A stretch of DNA of 64,000 nucleotides from CAWAYR01 sp050250955 (GTDB lineage: Bacteria > Acidobacteriota > Vicinamibacteria > Vicinamibacterales > UBA2999), in NCBI GenBank assembly GCA_050250955.1, contig JBFWNR010000004.1, positions 124,001 to 188,000 of the forward strand, written 5' to 3'. Below, piece after piece: positions 34,996 to 44,013 of the stretch; position 1 is the stretch's first letter; every line of letters begins with the position of its first letter. The notes under the pieces were generated by a model. The model had not been told where the DNA came from and made no database searches. It saw nothing but the letters and a program-made list of their open reading frames with translations. The translations under genes were made by a program, and so were the position numbers.

Positions 34996-35916
34996 CTAGG
35001 CGGCCAGCAGGTCGTCCAGCAGGCCGACGTCGTGGGCGACTTCGGCCGCCAGCTCGTCCAGCTCGCTCGCGATCGACGCGCGATGGGCCGGCGCCAGCGG
35101 CTCGAGCAGGGCGTCGATCGCCGCGGCGGCGTCGGTGGCCTCGTCCGGCGGCGTCGGCACGACCACCCAATAGCCGAGATGGTCGGCGAGCCGGCAGGCC
35201 ACGCCGATGCGCGCCAGCAGGTCGGTCGGGCCGACCGCCGCGGCATCGTGGTGATGGCGGGCGACGTCCTGGAACCCCTGTGGCAGCAGCAGCTGCGCCG
35301 TGAACCACTGGCCGGCTTCGCAGTGATCCATCGCAAAGAGGTCGCGCTCCTCGGCGAGCAGCCGCGCGCCGGTGGCGCGTGTGGTGTCGAGGAACGCCGG
35401 GTAGGCGGTGGGATGCGCGACGACGAGCGCCAGCCGGCCGAGATCGTGGAGCAGGCCGGCGGTGTAGGCGTCGCCGCGATGTCCGCCGCAACGTCTGGCG
35501 AGCTGATCCGCGGTCAGGGCGCAGGCCAGGTTGTGCCGCCAGCAGCGCCGTACCGCCGGCGCCGCCAGCGTGGTCCCCAGGTAGCGGCGCACGCCGATGG
35601 TCACGGCGAGGGCGCGGATGCGTTCGAGGCCGAGCAGCGTCGCGGCGTGCTGGAGGTTGGTCACCTCGCCGCGGATGCCGTAGTAGGCGCTGTTGGCGGC
35701 GCGCAGCACCTCGGCCGTCACCGTCGGGTCGACGGCGATGGCGGCGCTGACCTCGGCCAGGCCGACGTGCTCCTTGGCCAGCAGCGACAGCAGTGTCGTC
35801 GCCACCGCCGGCATCGGCGGCAACTCGCACTGGCGCCGGCGCAACCGCACGGTGACCGGCGGCGGGCCGCCAGCCGAGTCGAGGTCGGGCCAGCGAGTGG
35901 AGGCCTTGAAGTCCAC
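34996..35916 (-). CDS. HDOD-domain signalling protein
   Basis: 306 aa from GTG 35916, supported by GGGGAG 6 nt upstream. The HDOD domain starts at CELPPMPAVATTLLSLLAKEHVGLAEVSAAIAVDPTVTAEVLRAANSAYYG and continues NLQHAATLLGLERIRALAV. It retains an HD-like pair in YTAGLLHDLGRLAL, although HDOD domains are generally regarded as non-catalytic relatives of HD-GYP proteins. Late region ARHHHDAA and DLLARIGVACRLADHLGY. It sits between two hybrid kinases on the same strand and has its own sigma-28-like promoter. HDOD proteins usually act as partners in chemotaxis, motility or c-di-GMP signalling. Confidence 0.88.
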   Translation of the reverse strand: MDFKASTRWPDLDSAGGPPPVTVRLRRRQCELPPMPAVATTLLSLLAKEHVGLAEVSAAIAVDPTVTAEVLRAANSAYYGIRGEVTNLQHAATLLGLERIRALAVTIGVRRYLGTTLAAPAVRRCWRHNLACALTADQLARRCGGHRGDAYTAGLLHDLGRLALVVAHPTAYPAFLDTTRATGARLLAEERDLFAMDHCEAGQWFTAQLLLPQGFQDVARHHHDAAAVGPTDLLARIGVACRLADHLGYWVVVPTPPDEATDAAAAIDALLEPLAPAHRASIASELDELAAEVAHDVGLLDDLLAA

Positions 35917-35931
35917 GGGCGTCTCCCCAGG

Positions 35932-35958
35932 GAATCGGCCGGGCGCCCGCCGGCTTCA
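35932..35958 (-). promoter_or_regulatory. Sigma-28 (FliA)-type promoter before the HDOD gene
   Basis: On the minus strand TGAAGCCG (35958-35951), 11 nt, GCCGATTC (35939-35932). The start is expected near 35925, overlapping the Shine-Dalgarno (35928-35923) of the GTG at 35916, so the leader would be very short. Confidence 0.58.
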
Positions 35959-35989
35959 GCGTGGAGGGGCGGGGGGGCGCGGGCGGCGG

Positions 35990-37600
35990 CTAGGCCAGCA
36001 GGGCCGCCACCTGACGGAGGAGCGCCGTGCGCGTCACCGGCTTGGGAAGGTGCACGGCGCCGGGCTCGCCGCCGGCGCTGGTGTCGACCTGCTCGTTGTA
36101 GCCCGAGACGTACAACAGCTTCACGTCCGGGCGCCGGGCGCGCAGCGCCCCGGCCAGGGCCGGGCCGCTGATGTTGGGCATCACCACGTCGGTGACCACC
36201 ACGTCGACGCCGCCGGCGCGCTCTTCGAAGACGTCGAGCGCTTCGCGGCCGTCGGCGGCCTCCAGCACCTCGTAGCCGGCGTGGGCGAGGAAGGTCGCAA
36301 AGAGCGCGCGCACTTCGGGGTCGTCCTCGACGAGCAACACCGTCCCGCTCACCGGCCGCGCCTCGACGGCGGCGTCGGGCGAGGCCGCCGGCTGCGGCTC
36401 GAGGGCGGCATCGACGGCCGGCAGCAGGACGTGAACCGTGGTGCCGACACCCGGCGTCGAGTCGATCCAGGTGTAGCCGCCACTCTGCTTGACGATGCCG
36501 TAGACCATCGACAGGCCCAGGCCGCTGCCCCGCGAGGCGTCCTTGGTGGTGAAGAACGGCTCGAACGCCTGGAGCGCGGTGTCGGCGTCCATCCCGCATC
36601 CGGTGTCCTTCACGACCAGTTCCACCCAGTTGCCGGCGGGCACGCGGACCGGCAGCCCGACGGGATGGAAGTCGTCGCCGACCTGGCGGTTGGCGGTGAC
36701 GATCTCGAGCGTGCCGCCGTCGAGCATGGCGTCGCGGGCGTTGATCGCCAGGTTGAGCACCACCTGCTCGATCTGGCCGGCATCGACCTTGACCCGCTGC
36801 AGATCGTCGGCGAGCACGCTGGCCAGCGTGACGTCCTCGCCGATCACCCGCCGCAACATGTGCTCGAGCGAGCGGACGGTCGCGTTCAAGTCGAGCACCT
36901 GCGGCACCAGCACCTGGCGGCGGCCGAAGGCGAGCAGCTGGCGGGTGAGTGACGACGCCCGGTCGGTGGCGTTCTGGATGCTGTCGAGGACGCGCCGCCG
37001 CGACTCGCGGTCGAGCCGGTCGACGCCGAGCGCCTCGGCATAGCCGCCGATCACCTGCAGCAGATTGTTGAAGTCGTGGGCGACGCCGCCGGCGAGGCGG
37101 CCGAGGGCGCCGATCTTCTGTGACCGCTGCAGCTGTTCGCTGAGGTCGGTGTTGGCACGCAGGGTCCGTTCGACCAGCTGGCGGGGCCCGGCGTCGCGGG
37201 CGGTGACCAGCGCCTGGCGATGCGGTCCGACGGCGACCACGCGGACGCGGACATCCACCGCGACGGCCGTGCCGTCGGCCCGACAGCCGGCCGCGGTCGT
37301 CCATCCGGCATCGGCCGCGGCGCCGGGACCGGATGGCAGCGGGGCCCCGGGCGACGGCAGGAGGCGGTGGAGCGGGGTGTGGCGGAGAGCGGCCGGGGCG
37401 CAGCCGAACAGGCGTCCCCAGGCGGCGTTGGTCCAGACGATGCGACCGTCGGCGCCGACCAGGGCCACGCCGTCGTCGAGGGCGTCGAACAGCCCGGGAT
37501 CGGGCGCCGGGCCGGCGGCCGACGTCGCCGTCGGGCCCGGCGCGCGGGCGATGGCCTCGGCGACCCAGTCCGGCGCGGCGAAGCGCTCGGCCGGCCTCAT
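35990..37600 (-). CDS. PAS-containing hybrid histidine kinase with C-terminal receiver
   Basis: 536 aa from ATG 37600; GTG at 37624 is an alternative. No transmembrane helix. A PAS domain (about residues 40-150: LFDALDDGVALVGADGRIVWTNAAWGRLFG) precedes a short coil and the HisKA box RLAGGVAHDFNNLLQVIGGYAEALG (His near 173). The HATPase has LNLAINARDAMLDGG, KDTGCGMD and GSGLGLSMVYGIVKQ. The receiver has VLLVEDDPEVRALF, Asp in VVTDVVMPNISG and Lys in LPKPVT. Kinase and receiver are close paralogs of the hybrid kinase at 33634, suggesting tandem duplication. Its upstream gap contains a 24-nt motif shared with the region upstream of the kinase at 39143. Confidence 0.92.
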   Translation of the reverse strand: MRPAERFAAPDWVAEAIARAPGPTATSAAGPAPDPGLFDALDDGVALVGADGRIVWTNAAWGRLFGCAPAALRHTPLHRLLPSPGAPLPSGPGAAADAGWTTAAGCRADGTAVAVDVRVRVVAVGPHRQALVTARDAGPRQLVERTLRANTDLSEQLQRSQKIGALGRLAGGVAHDFNNLLQVIGGYAEALGVDRLDRESRRRVLDSIQNATDRASSLTRQLLAFGRRQVLVPQVLDLNATVRSLEHMLRRVIGEDVTLASVLADDLQRVKVDAGQIEQVVLNLAINARDAMLDGGTLEIVTANRQVGDDFHPVGLPVRVPAGNWVELVVKDTGCGMDADTALQAFEPFFTTKDASRGSGLGLSMVYGIVKQSGGYTWIDSTPGVGTTVHVLLPAVDAALEPQPAASPDAAVEARPVSGTVLLVEDDPEVRALFATFLAHAGYEVLEAADGREALDVFEERAGGVDVVVTDVVMPNISGPALAGALRARRPDVKLLYVSGYNEQVDTSAGGEPGAVHLPKPVTRTALLRQVAALLA

Positions 37601-37725
37601 GCCGCCGAGACTCCGCGGATACACCCGTCCCCTTCGCCACGCACCAGGACGACCGGACCGGCGCAGGGGAGGGTCGCCAGGGTCCGGTCCGCGCACTGGG
37701 TTCCCACGCAGACCTTCGATCCTTC

Positions 37726-37751
37726 CGCGGGCGGCGAGTTCGCCGCCCGCG
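37726..37751. terminator. Perfect 12-bp inverted repeat downstream of the EAL-HDOD gene
   Basis: CGCGGGCGGCGA (37726-37737) and TCGCCGCCCGCG (37740-37751) are perfect inverted copies with a 2-nt spacer. It lies 100 nt downstream of the minus-strand EAL-HDOD stop and about 125 nt upstream of the PAS kinase. There is no T-tract. It may be a terminator hairpin or an operator palindrome. Confidence 0.45.
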
Positions 37752-37785
37752 CGAAGATCATCGCATCGGCCTTCCTCAATTCGTG

Positions 37786-37810
37786 TGCAGCGCGGAAAAA
37801 TTGTGTGCAA
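37786..37810. promoter_or_regulatory. AT-rich motif TGCA-N16-TGCA, copy 1
   Basis: On the plus strand TGCAGCGCGGAAAAATTGTG followed by TGCAA. Eleven bases (ATTGTGTGCAA, 37800-37810) are identical to 40991-41001 and the two TGCA boxes have the same 20-nt period. It is an AT-rich island 185 nt upstream of the PAS kinase start on the minus strand. Probably a binding site for a regulator; function unknown. Confidence 0.45.
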
Positions 37811-37850
37811 CGCCTGCCGGCCGCCGCCAGCCACGGGGGCGCGAGCGCGA

Positions 37851-39083
37851 TCAGGCGGCCCGGGCCGCGGTCTGCACGCCGTGCGCCCAGGCCAGCGCCT
37901 CGGCGGCGGCGGTGGCCAGCACGCCGGCGTCGAGCCCGGCCGGCTCGCCGGCCGCGATCGCCTCGTCGAACGCGCCGCGTTCGTGGAGCACCACGGCATC
38001 GAGCACCCGCCGGGCCGGCGTCGGTTCGCCGAGCAGGGCGGCGCGGATCTCGGCCCCGAGCGGCAGGTCGGCGATCACCTGCGGCATCGGGTGCTGCAGC
38101 AGCGCGTCGAGCAGCGAGCACAGGCCGAGCAGGAAGTAGCCGGCGCCGTGGTCGGCGTGACCGAGCGCCGCGCCGACCAGTTCGCAGGTGCGCGCCCTGA
38201 GGATGGTCATCGTCGCCAGCTCCGCCGGGCCGCGATTGACTCCCGCCAGTGCCCACAGCGACGCCCACTTGCGCACCTGGTCGAGCCCGACGAGGAGCAG
38301 CGCGTCGCGAATCGACCGGATCTCGCGCCGCACGCCGTAGCCGGCCGAGTTCACGCAGCGCAGGATCCGGTAGGTCAGCGACGCGTCGTGTTTGAGCAGG
38401 TCTTCGACCTGCAGGATCGACGCCGACGGCTGCAGCAGCGCCGCGACCAGCCGCATCTGCGTCACCTGGCTGGCCGACAGCGGCCGCATCGTCATCGTGT
38501 GCGGGCGGCAGAAGTAGTAGCCCTGGAACAGCGTGCAGCCGAGCCCGGCCGCCGTGGCCACCATCGCCGGGGTTTCGACCTTCTCGGCCAGCAGCGTCAG
38601 GCCGCCGGCGAGCAGGCGCGGCGCGTGCGCGGCCAGGACGTCGGGTGCCAGCGACAGGACGTCGAGCTTCACGTAGCGGGCGTGTGGGAGCAGCTGTTCG
38701 GCGTCCGAGCCGGGCACGAAGTCGTCGAGGGCGAGCTGGTAGCCGCGCGCGGCGAGCGACCGGCACACCTCGACGACGTCGGGCGTGACCCGCACGTCCT
38801 CGAGCAGTTCGAGCACGACGGTCTTCGGGTCGAGCAGGCTGCTGGCGTCCGAGAGCAGCACTTCGGTCGACAGGTTGAGAAACGCCCGGCGGCCGTCGGT
38901 CAGGGTCTCCAGGCCCATGCCGACCAGGGCATCGCTCAGCACCCGTGCCGACGCCTGGGTCGTGCCGCCGACGTAGGAGCGGTCGGCGGCGTCGGCGCGG
39001 TAGAGCAGCTCGTAGCCGGTGACGCGCTGCTGCAGGTCGAGAATCGGCTGGCGGGCGACGTGGATCCGATCGGCGGCAGGCAT
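37851..39083 (-). CDS. EAL-HDOD (YuxH-type) signalling protein with degenerate EAL
   Basis: 410 aa. The N-terminal EAL-like domain (about 1-210) begins HVARQPILDLQQRVTGYELLYRA. The catalytic EAL glutamate motif is replaced by ELLYR, while DDFVPGS and AEKVET are kept, so c-di-GMP hydrolysis is unlikely and ligand binding or protein contact more likely. The C-terminal HDOD domain follows (SASILQVEDLLKHDASLTYRILRCVNSAGYGVRREIRSIRDALLLVGLDQVRKWASL). This architecture is common in chemotaxis and motility clusters. It lies between two hybrid kinases and has a near-consensus sigma-28 promoter just upstream. Confidence 0.92.
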   Translation of the reverse strand: MPAADRIHVARQPILDLQQRVTGYELLYRADAADRSYVGGTTQASARVLSDALVGMGLETLTDGRRAFLNLSTEVLLSDASSLLDPKTVVLELLEDVRVTPDVVEVCRSLAARGYQLALDDFVPGSDAEQLLPHARYVKLDVLSLAPDVLAAHAPRLLAGGLTLLAEKVETPAMVATAAGLGCTLFQGYYFCRPHTMTMRPLSASQVTQMRLVAALLQPSASILQVEDLLKHDASLTYRILRCVNSAGYGVRREIRSIRDALLLVGLDQVRKWASLWALAGVNRGPAELATMTILRARTCELVGAALGHADHGAGYFLLGLCSLLDALLQHPMPQVIADLPLGAEIRAALLGEPTPARRVLDAVVLHERGAFDEAIAAGEPAGLDAGVLATAAAEALAWAHGVQTAARAA

Positions 39084-39096
39084 GACCCTGCGCTGG

Positions 39097-39124
39097 ACAT
39101 CGGCCGCGGCGGCCGTCGGCTTGA
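39097..39124 (-). promoter_or_regulatory. Sigma-28-like promoter before the EAL-HDOD gene
   Basis: On the minus strand TCAAGCCG (39124-39117), 12 nt, GCCGATGT (39104-39097). Spacing is 1 nt longer than in the other elements. The start is expected near 39090, about 7 nt before the ATG at 39083. Confidence 0.48.
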
Positions 39125-39142
39125 ACCGGGGCGTCGGAGGGT

Positions 39143-40816
39143 TTACGACGCTGCGGCCCGTTGCCGCGGAGCCATCAGTTCGTCCACCTTGGCCAGCAGC
39201 GTGCGGGCGGCGAACGGCTTGGGCAGCAGGTGTTCGACGCGCTCACCGCCCGAGAAGACGGCCTCCGAGTAGCCGGACATGAACAGGACCGGGACGTCGG
39301 GATGATGCGCGCGCACCAGCGTGGCCACGTCCAGGCCGCTGCCCTCGGGCAGCACCAGATCGGTCAGCAGCAGGTCGAGGGTCAGGCCGCCGCGTCCGAG
39401 CAGCGCCTGCACGGCGGTGAGTCCGTCGGCGGCATGCACGACATGGCCGGCGCGCCGGAGGATCTCGGCGACGATGTCGCGGACGTCGGGCTCGTCTTCG
39501 ACCAGCAGGATGGCCGGCCGCGGCCCGCCGGCGAGGTGCAGGGCCCGGGCCTGGACCCCGGGGACGGCATCAGCCCCCGCCCAGGGCAGATACAGGTGGA
39601 TGGTGGTGCCGCGTCCCGGGCTGGAGTCGGCGACCATATGGCCGCCGGCCTGTTCGACGATGCCCAGGCAGATCGACAGCCCGAGGCCCGAACCCTGGCC
39701 GGCCTTGGTCGTGAAGAACGGCTCGAACATGTGGCGGCGGACGGCGTCGTCCATGCCGTGCCCGCTGTCGGCCACCGTGACGACCACCCAGGTGCCGGGG
39801 CCGGGCATCGCCGCGGCATCGCCGAGATCGACGCGGCGGGTCGAGATGGCGAGGCGGCCGCCCTCGGGCATGGCCTCGCGGGCGTTCAGCGCCAGGTTGA
39901 GGAGCACCTGCGCCAGCTGCGGCTGGCCGAGCATCACCGGCACCGGGGCGCGCGCCCGATCCCACGCCACCTCGATGCCGTCGCCCAGGGTGCCGGCCAG
40001 CATCGGCGCCAGGTCTTCGAGCACGGTGTTGACGTCGACCAGCGTGGCGCTCACCGGGTTGCGGCCGGCAAAGGTCAGCAGACCGCTGGTGATGCGCGAG
40101 GCTTCGGCCACCGACCGGCGCAGGATCTCGAGCCGGCGCTCGGCGGTCGCGGTGCGGGGCAGTTCGCCGGCCAGCGCATCGAGGTGGCCCTGCATGACGG
40201 TGAGCAGGTTGTTGAAGCCGTGAGCGACCCCGCCCGACAGGCGGCCGATGACCTCCATGCGCTGGGCGTAGAGCAGGCGGTCATCCAGCCGCGGCGTCGC
40301 CGTCGTGTCCGTCAGGGCGGTCAGCAGGCAGGCACGCCCGTCGACGGTCACCCGGGTCGTGTGCGCCAGCAGGTGCAGGTCGCGACCGGCCGCGGTCCGC
40401 ATCCGGAACTCACGCACCGCCCGTCCAGCGCCGCTGCGGATGGCTTCCAGGTGGCGGAGGCGGTCCCCGGGGCCGTCGTGGCCCCCGAGATCGAACACGC
40501 TGCCGCCGCGCAGCGCGGCGGCCGGGCGCCCGGCGAGCCCTTCGAGGGCGTGGTTCACCTCGAGCACCTCGCCACCCGCTTCAGTGGTGAGCAGGAGCGG
40601 CAGCGGGCACTGCTCGAAGAGCATGGCGAAACGCGCGGCGGCCGGTGGCGGAGCGGGCACTGCCGCGGCGGGAGGGGACGGGACGACCAAGGCCGCGTCG
40701 GGAGCGGCCCGGCGTCGGCGATGCCACGCCGCGCCGGCCGCAAGGCCGCAGATCGCGGCGACGCCGGTCAGGGCGAGGCTCGTGCTGTTCGGGTTGGTGA
40801 CGAACCAGTCCAGCAT
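39143..40816 (-). CDS. Membrane-anchored PAS hybrid histidine kinase with C-terminal receiver
   Basis: 557 aa from ATG 40816; GAGGA lies about 10 nt upstream. One N-terminal membrane helix (LALTGVAAICGLAAGAAW) followed by an arginine cluster, then a PAS domain (about 75-190: FEQCPLPLLLTTEAGGEVLEVNHALEGL). The HisKA box reads RLSGGVAHGFNNLLTVMQGHLDAL: the phospho-accepting His (near 198) is kept but the usual following Asp is Gly. The HATPase (LNLALNAREAMPEGG, DSGHGMD, GSGLGLSICLGIVEQ) and receiver (ILLVEDEPDVRDIV, LLTDLVLPEGSG, LPKPFA) look functional. It is the first gene of the minus-strand signalling run and has a consensus sigma-54 promoter, which suggests control by the NtrC-family activator encoded nearby. 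Confidence 0.92.
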   Translation of the reverse strand: MLDWFVTNPNSTSLALTGVAAICGLAAGAAWHRRRRAAPDAALVVPSPPAAAVPAPPPAAARFAMLFEQCPLPLLLTTEAGGEVLEVNHALEGLAGRPAAALRGGSVFDLGGHDGPGDRLRHLEAIRSGAGRAVREFRMRTAAGRDLHLLAHTTRVTVDGRACLLTALTDTTATPRLDDRLLYAQRMEVIGRLSGGVAHGFNNLLTVMQGHLDALAGELPRTATAERRLEILRRSVAEASRITSGLLTFAGRNPVSATLVDVNTVLEDLAPMLAGTLGDGIEVAWDRARAPVPVMLGQPQLAQVLLNLALNAREAMPEGGRLAISTRRVDLGDAAAMPGPGTWVVVTVADSGHGMDDAVRRHMFEPFFTTKAGQGSGLGLSICLGIVEQAGGHMVADSSPGRGTTIHLYLPWAGADAVPGVQARALHLAGGPRPAILLVEDEPDVRDIVAEILRRAGHVVHAADGLTAVQALLGRGGLTLDLLLTDLVLPEGSGLDVATLVRAHHPDVPVLFMSGYSEAVFSGGERVEHLLPKPFAARTLLAKVDELMAPRQRAAAS

Positions 40817-40937
40817 CCCGCGGTTCCTCGCTAGCGATCGGTGCTGACGCACGGCCGGCCGCACGGGGCGTCGTCGACGCCGGGCGTCCGTGCGGTCGGG
40901 CGAGGAGGGGGATCCGCAACCGACCTGACTCAGGAAG

Positions 40938-40953
40938 AGCAACCCGAGTGCCA
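40938..40953 (-). promoter_or_regulatory. Consensus sigma-54 promoter for the membrane hybrid kinase
   Basis: On the minus strand TGGCAC (40953-40948), 5 nt, TTGCT (40942-40938): TGGCACTCGGGTTGCT. This matches TGGCAC-N5-TTGCW exactly, including the invariant GG and GC spaced by 10 nt. The predicted start near 40929 gives a leader of about 110 nt. An NtrC-family activator with a GAFTGA motif is encoded at 41825-43231. Confidence 0.72.
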
Positions 40954-40976
40954 GTGGAGGTTACACAAATTTTCCA

Positions 40977-41001
40977 TGCAACGGCAAAATATTGTGTGCA
41001 A
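40977..41001. promoter_or_regulatory. AT-rich motif TGCA-N16-TGCA, copy 2 (possible activator site)
   Basis: On the plus strand TGCAACGGCAAAATATTGTG followed by TGCAA. It aligns without gaps to the motif at 37786-37810, with 11 identical bases at the right end. It lies about 25 nt upstream of the sigma-54 promoter of the minus-strand kinase and 113 nt upstream of the plus-strand kinase start, so it could serve either divergent gene. Confidence 0.48.
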
Positions 41002-41113
41002 TTGCGCCGGCGCGCCGCCGGGATTACCTCGGCGACGCCGACGGCGGTTCCGCCGGGCCGTCGATTCCTTGACGCCCAGGCCCGCCGATGGGCTGCATGG
41101 TAAGGTGACGCGC

Positions 41114-41824
41114 GTGTCTGCCGCGCCGAGGAGCCGCCCGTGGGATGCGGCCGTCGATCCGCCGCTCGACTGGCTGGAGGCGGTCAACCGTCACGGCCTG
41201 GTGACGCGGATGGTCGCCGCGACGGTGCACGACGTCAGCAACGCCCTGCAGGTGATGAGCGGCGCGGCCGAGATGCTCGGCCTCGACGCCAGCCCCGACG
41301 CCGTGGCTCGCCGGAGCGCCTCGATCGTCCAGCAGGCCCTGGGCGCCACCGGCGCGCTGCAACGGCTCACGGCGTTCTCGCGCGAGCCGGAGCGCCCGGC
41401 CGAGACCGTCGACGTCCGGGCGCTGTGCGAACGGGTGCTTCAGCTCCGGCAGTACGCGTTGCGCAAGGGCCGCATCACGGCGGAGGTCCGCGGCGAGGAG
41501 GCCAGGGTGCAGGCGCCGGCGAGGGCGCTGACGCAGGTGCTGCTGAATCTGGTGGTCAACGCCGAGACCGCCCTGGCCGATCGTGCCGACGCGGCGCTGG
41601 TGCTGGCCGTGGCCCGCGACCCGGACGGGGTCACCGTCACGGTCGCCGACAACGGCCCGGGGCTGACGCCGTCGGCCGCCGCTGAGGTCGGTCTGTGGCC
41701 GCCGCCCGCCGCGACGACGGGTCTCGGGATCGGGCTGCTGGTGTCGCGGGCGCTCGTCGAGCGCGCCGGCGGCTCGCTCGCCGTCGGCCCGGCCGTCGGC
41801 GGCGGAACGGTAGCGACGATCCGG

Positions 41825-41836
<12 letters not shown>
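41114..41836 (+). CDS. Orphan soluble histidine kinase core (FlrB-like position)
   Basis: 240 aa from GTG 41114, chosen because AAGGTG lies 6 nt upstream; GTG 41105 is also in frame. No membrane helix and no sensor domain. A HisKA-like helix (MVAATVHDVSNALQVMSGAAEMLGL) has its His near residue 40. The HATPase has VLLNLVVNAETALAD, ADNGPGLTPSA and TGLGIGLLVSRALVERAGGSL. It is convergent with the sigma-54 activator gene, overlapping it by 12 nt at the stop codons, and is the best candidate for that activator's cognate kinase, as in the FlrB/FlrC flagellar pair. This pairing is inferred from position only. Confidence 0.85.
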
Positions 41837-43231
<1,395 letters not shown>

Positions 43232-43350
43232 GGGACGGGCGGAGGAGTGGGCAGGCGTCAGCGGCGCCGGCGGGGTCCGATCGAAGTTCCGGCGGCTGGT
43301 TGCCGATGTGTCAGTGAGAGCGTCAAGCGACCGACACCGCTGCAACGGCT

Positions 43351-43911
43351 ATGCCATCTCGTCCATTTTCGCCCGGGGAAGTCCTCGTCGTCGATGACGA
43401 CGAAGGGGTCAGAGAAGTCATTTTGGCCTATTTTCTCAAGCGTGGCCTGCAGGTGGCCGGGGCGACCGACGGCCGCGCGGCCATCGCCACGCTCGAGCGC
43501 TCGCAAGGACGATTCGGTGTCGTAGTTACAGATTTGAGCTTGCCGGGCGCCGACGGATTGGCGGTGCTCCGCGCTGCGCGTCAAGCAAATGCCTCGTGCT
43601 ACGTCGTCATCGTCACCGGCTACGCGTCGCTCGACTCGGCGATCGCCGCCGTCCGCCTCGGCGCCTACGACTACCTGACCAAGCCGTTCTCGCTGGGGCA
43701 GCTCGACGTCATCCTGCAGCGCATCGCCGACCGGCAGGCCCTCGAGCAGGAAAACCGATCGCTGCTGCACCATGGCCCGGGGGCGGGTGCGCACCAGTGC
43801 CAGGCCCCGCTCGCCGAGGTGGCCGACCGCCTGGCCCGGCTCGAGGCTGCGGTGGCCCGCCTCGAACTGCACGCGCCGGCGCTGACGGTGCCGACGACGA
43901 GCCGACGCTGA
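43351..43911 (+). CDS. Single-domain response regulator with C-terminal coiled coil
   Basis: 186 aa, ATG 43351, divergent from the sigma-54 activator. Receiver: EVLVVDDDEGVREVILAYFLKRG, phospho-Asp in VVVTDLSLPGADG (near 60), Thr in VVIVTGYASLD, Lys in YLTKPFSLG. After about residue 130 there is no DNA-binding or enzymatic domain, only a charged helical tail with heptads (LAEVADRLARLEAAVARLELH). It may relay phosphate or bind the kinases nearby. The first ~250 nt have visibly lower GC and more A/T at third codon positions than neighbouring genes. No Shine-Dalgarno is seen before the ATG. Confidence 0.85.
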   Translation: MPSRPFSPGEVLVVDDDEGVREVILAYFLKRGLQVAGATDGRAAIATLERSQGRFGVVVTDLSLPGADGLAVLRAARQANASCYVVIVTGYASLDSAIAAVRLGAYDYLTKPFSLGQLDVILQRIADRQALEQENRSLLHHGPGAGAHQCQAPLAEVADRLARLEAAVARLELHAPALTVPTTSRR

Positions 43912-43950
43912 CGTGTCGGCGCCTCGACAGCGACGCGGCCGCGTCTGAAG

Positions 43951-43977
43951 GAATCGGCGCGAATTGCGCCAGCTTGA
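43951..43977 (-). promoter_or_regulatory. Sigma-28-type promoter upstream of flgB, pointing away from it
   Basis: On the minus strand TCAAGCTG (43977-43970), 11 nt, GCCGATTC (43958-43951). It has the same TCAA-N15-GCCGAT geometry as the elements before the HDOD and kinase genes, but a transcript from about 43944 would run antisense to the response regulator and towards the sigma-54 activator. Confidence 0.5.
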
Positions 43978-43982
43978 ATGGT

Positions 43983-43998
43983 GGGCATCGGTCTTGCT
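43983..43998 (+). promoter_or_regulatory. Possible sigma-54 promoter for the flgB operon
   Basis: GGGCAT (43983-43988), 5 nt, TTGCT (43994-43998) keeps the invariant GG and GC with 10 nt between, but -24 is otherwise degenerate. Predicted start is near 44009, only 5 nt before the GTG proposed for flgB. Confidence 0.35.
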
Positions 43999-44013
43999 CA
44001 CCGGCCGGGCATC

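Noticed and set aside
37690..37720. Sigma-54 promoter for the PAS kinase at 35990 (TGGGAACCCAGTGC on the minus strand)
   Set aside because: GG-to-GC spacing is one base too short and TTG is missing from -12.
43275..43308. A sixth sigma-28 element before the response regulator (GCCGATGT preceded by TCGAAGTT)
   Set aside because: Spacing between the boxes is 13 nt and the -35 is degenerate.
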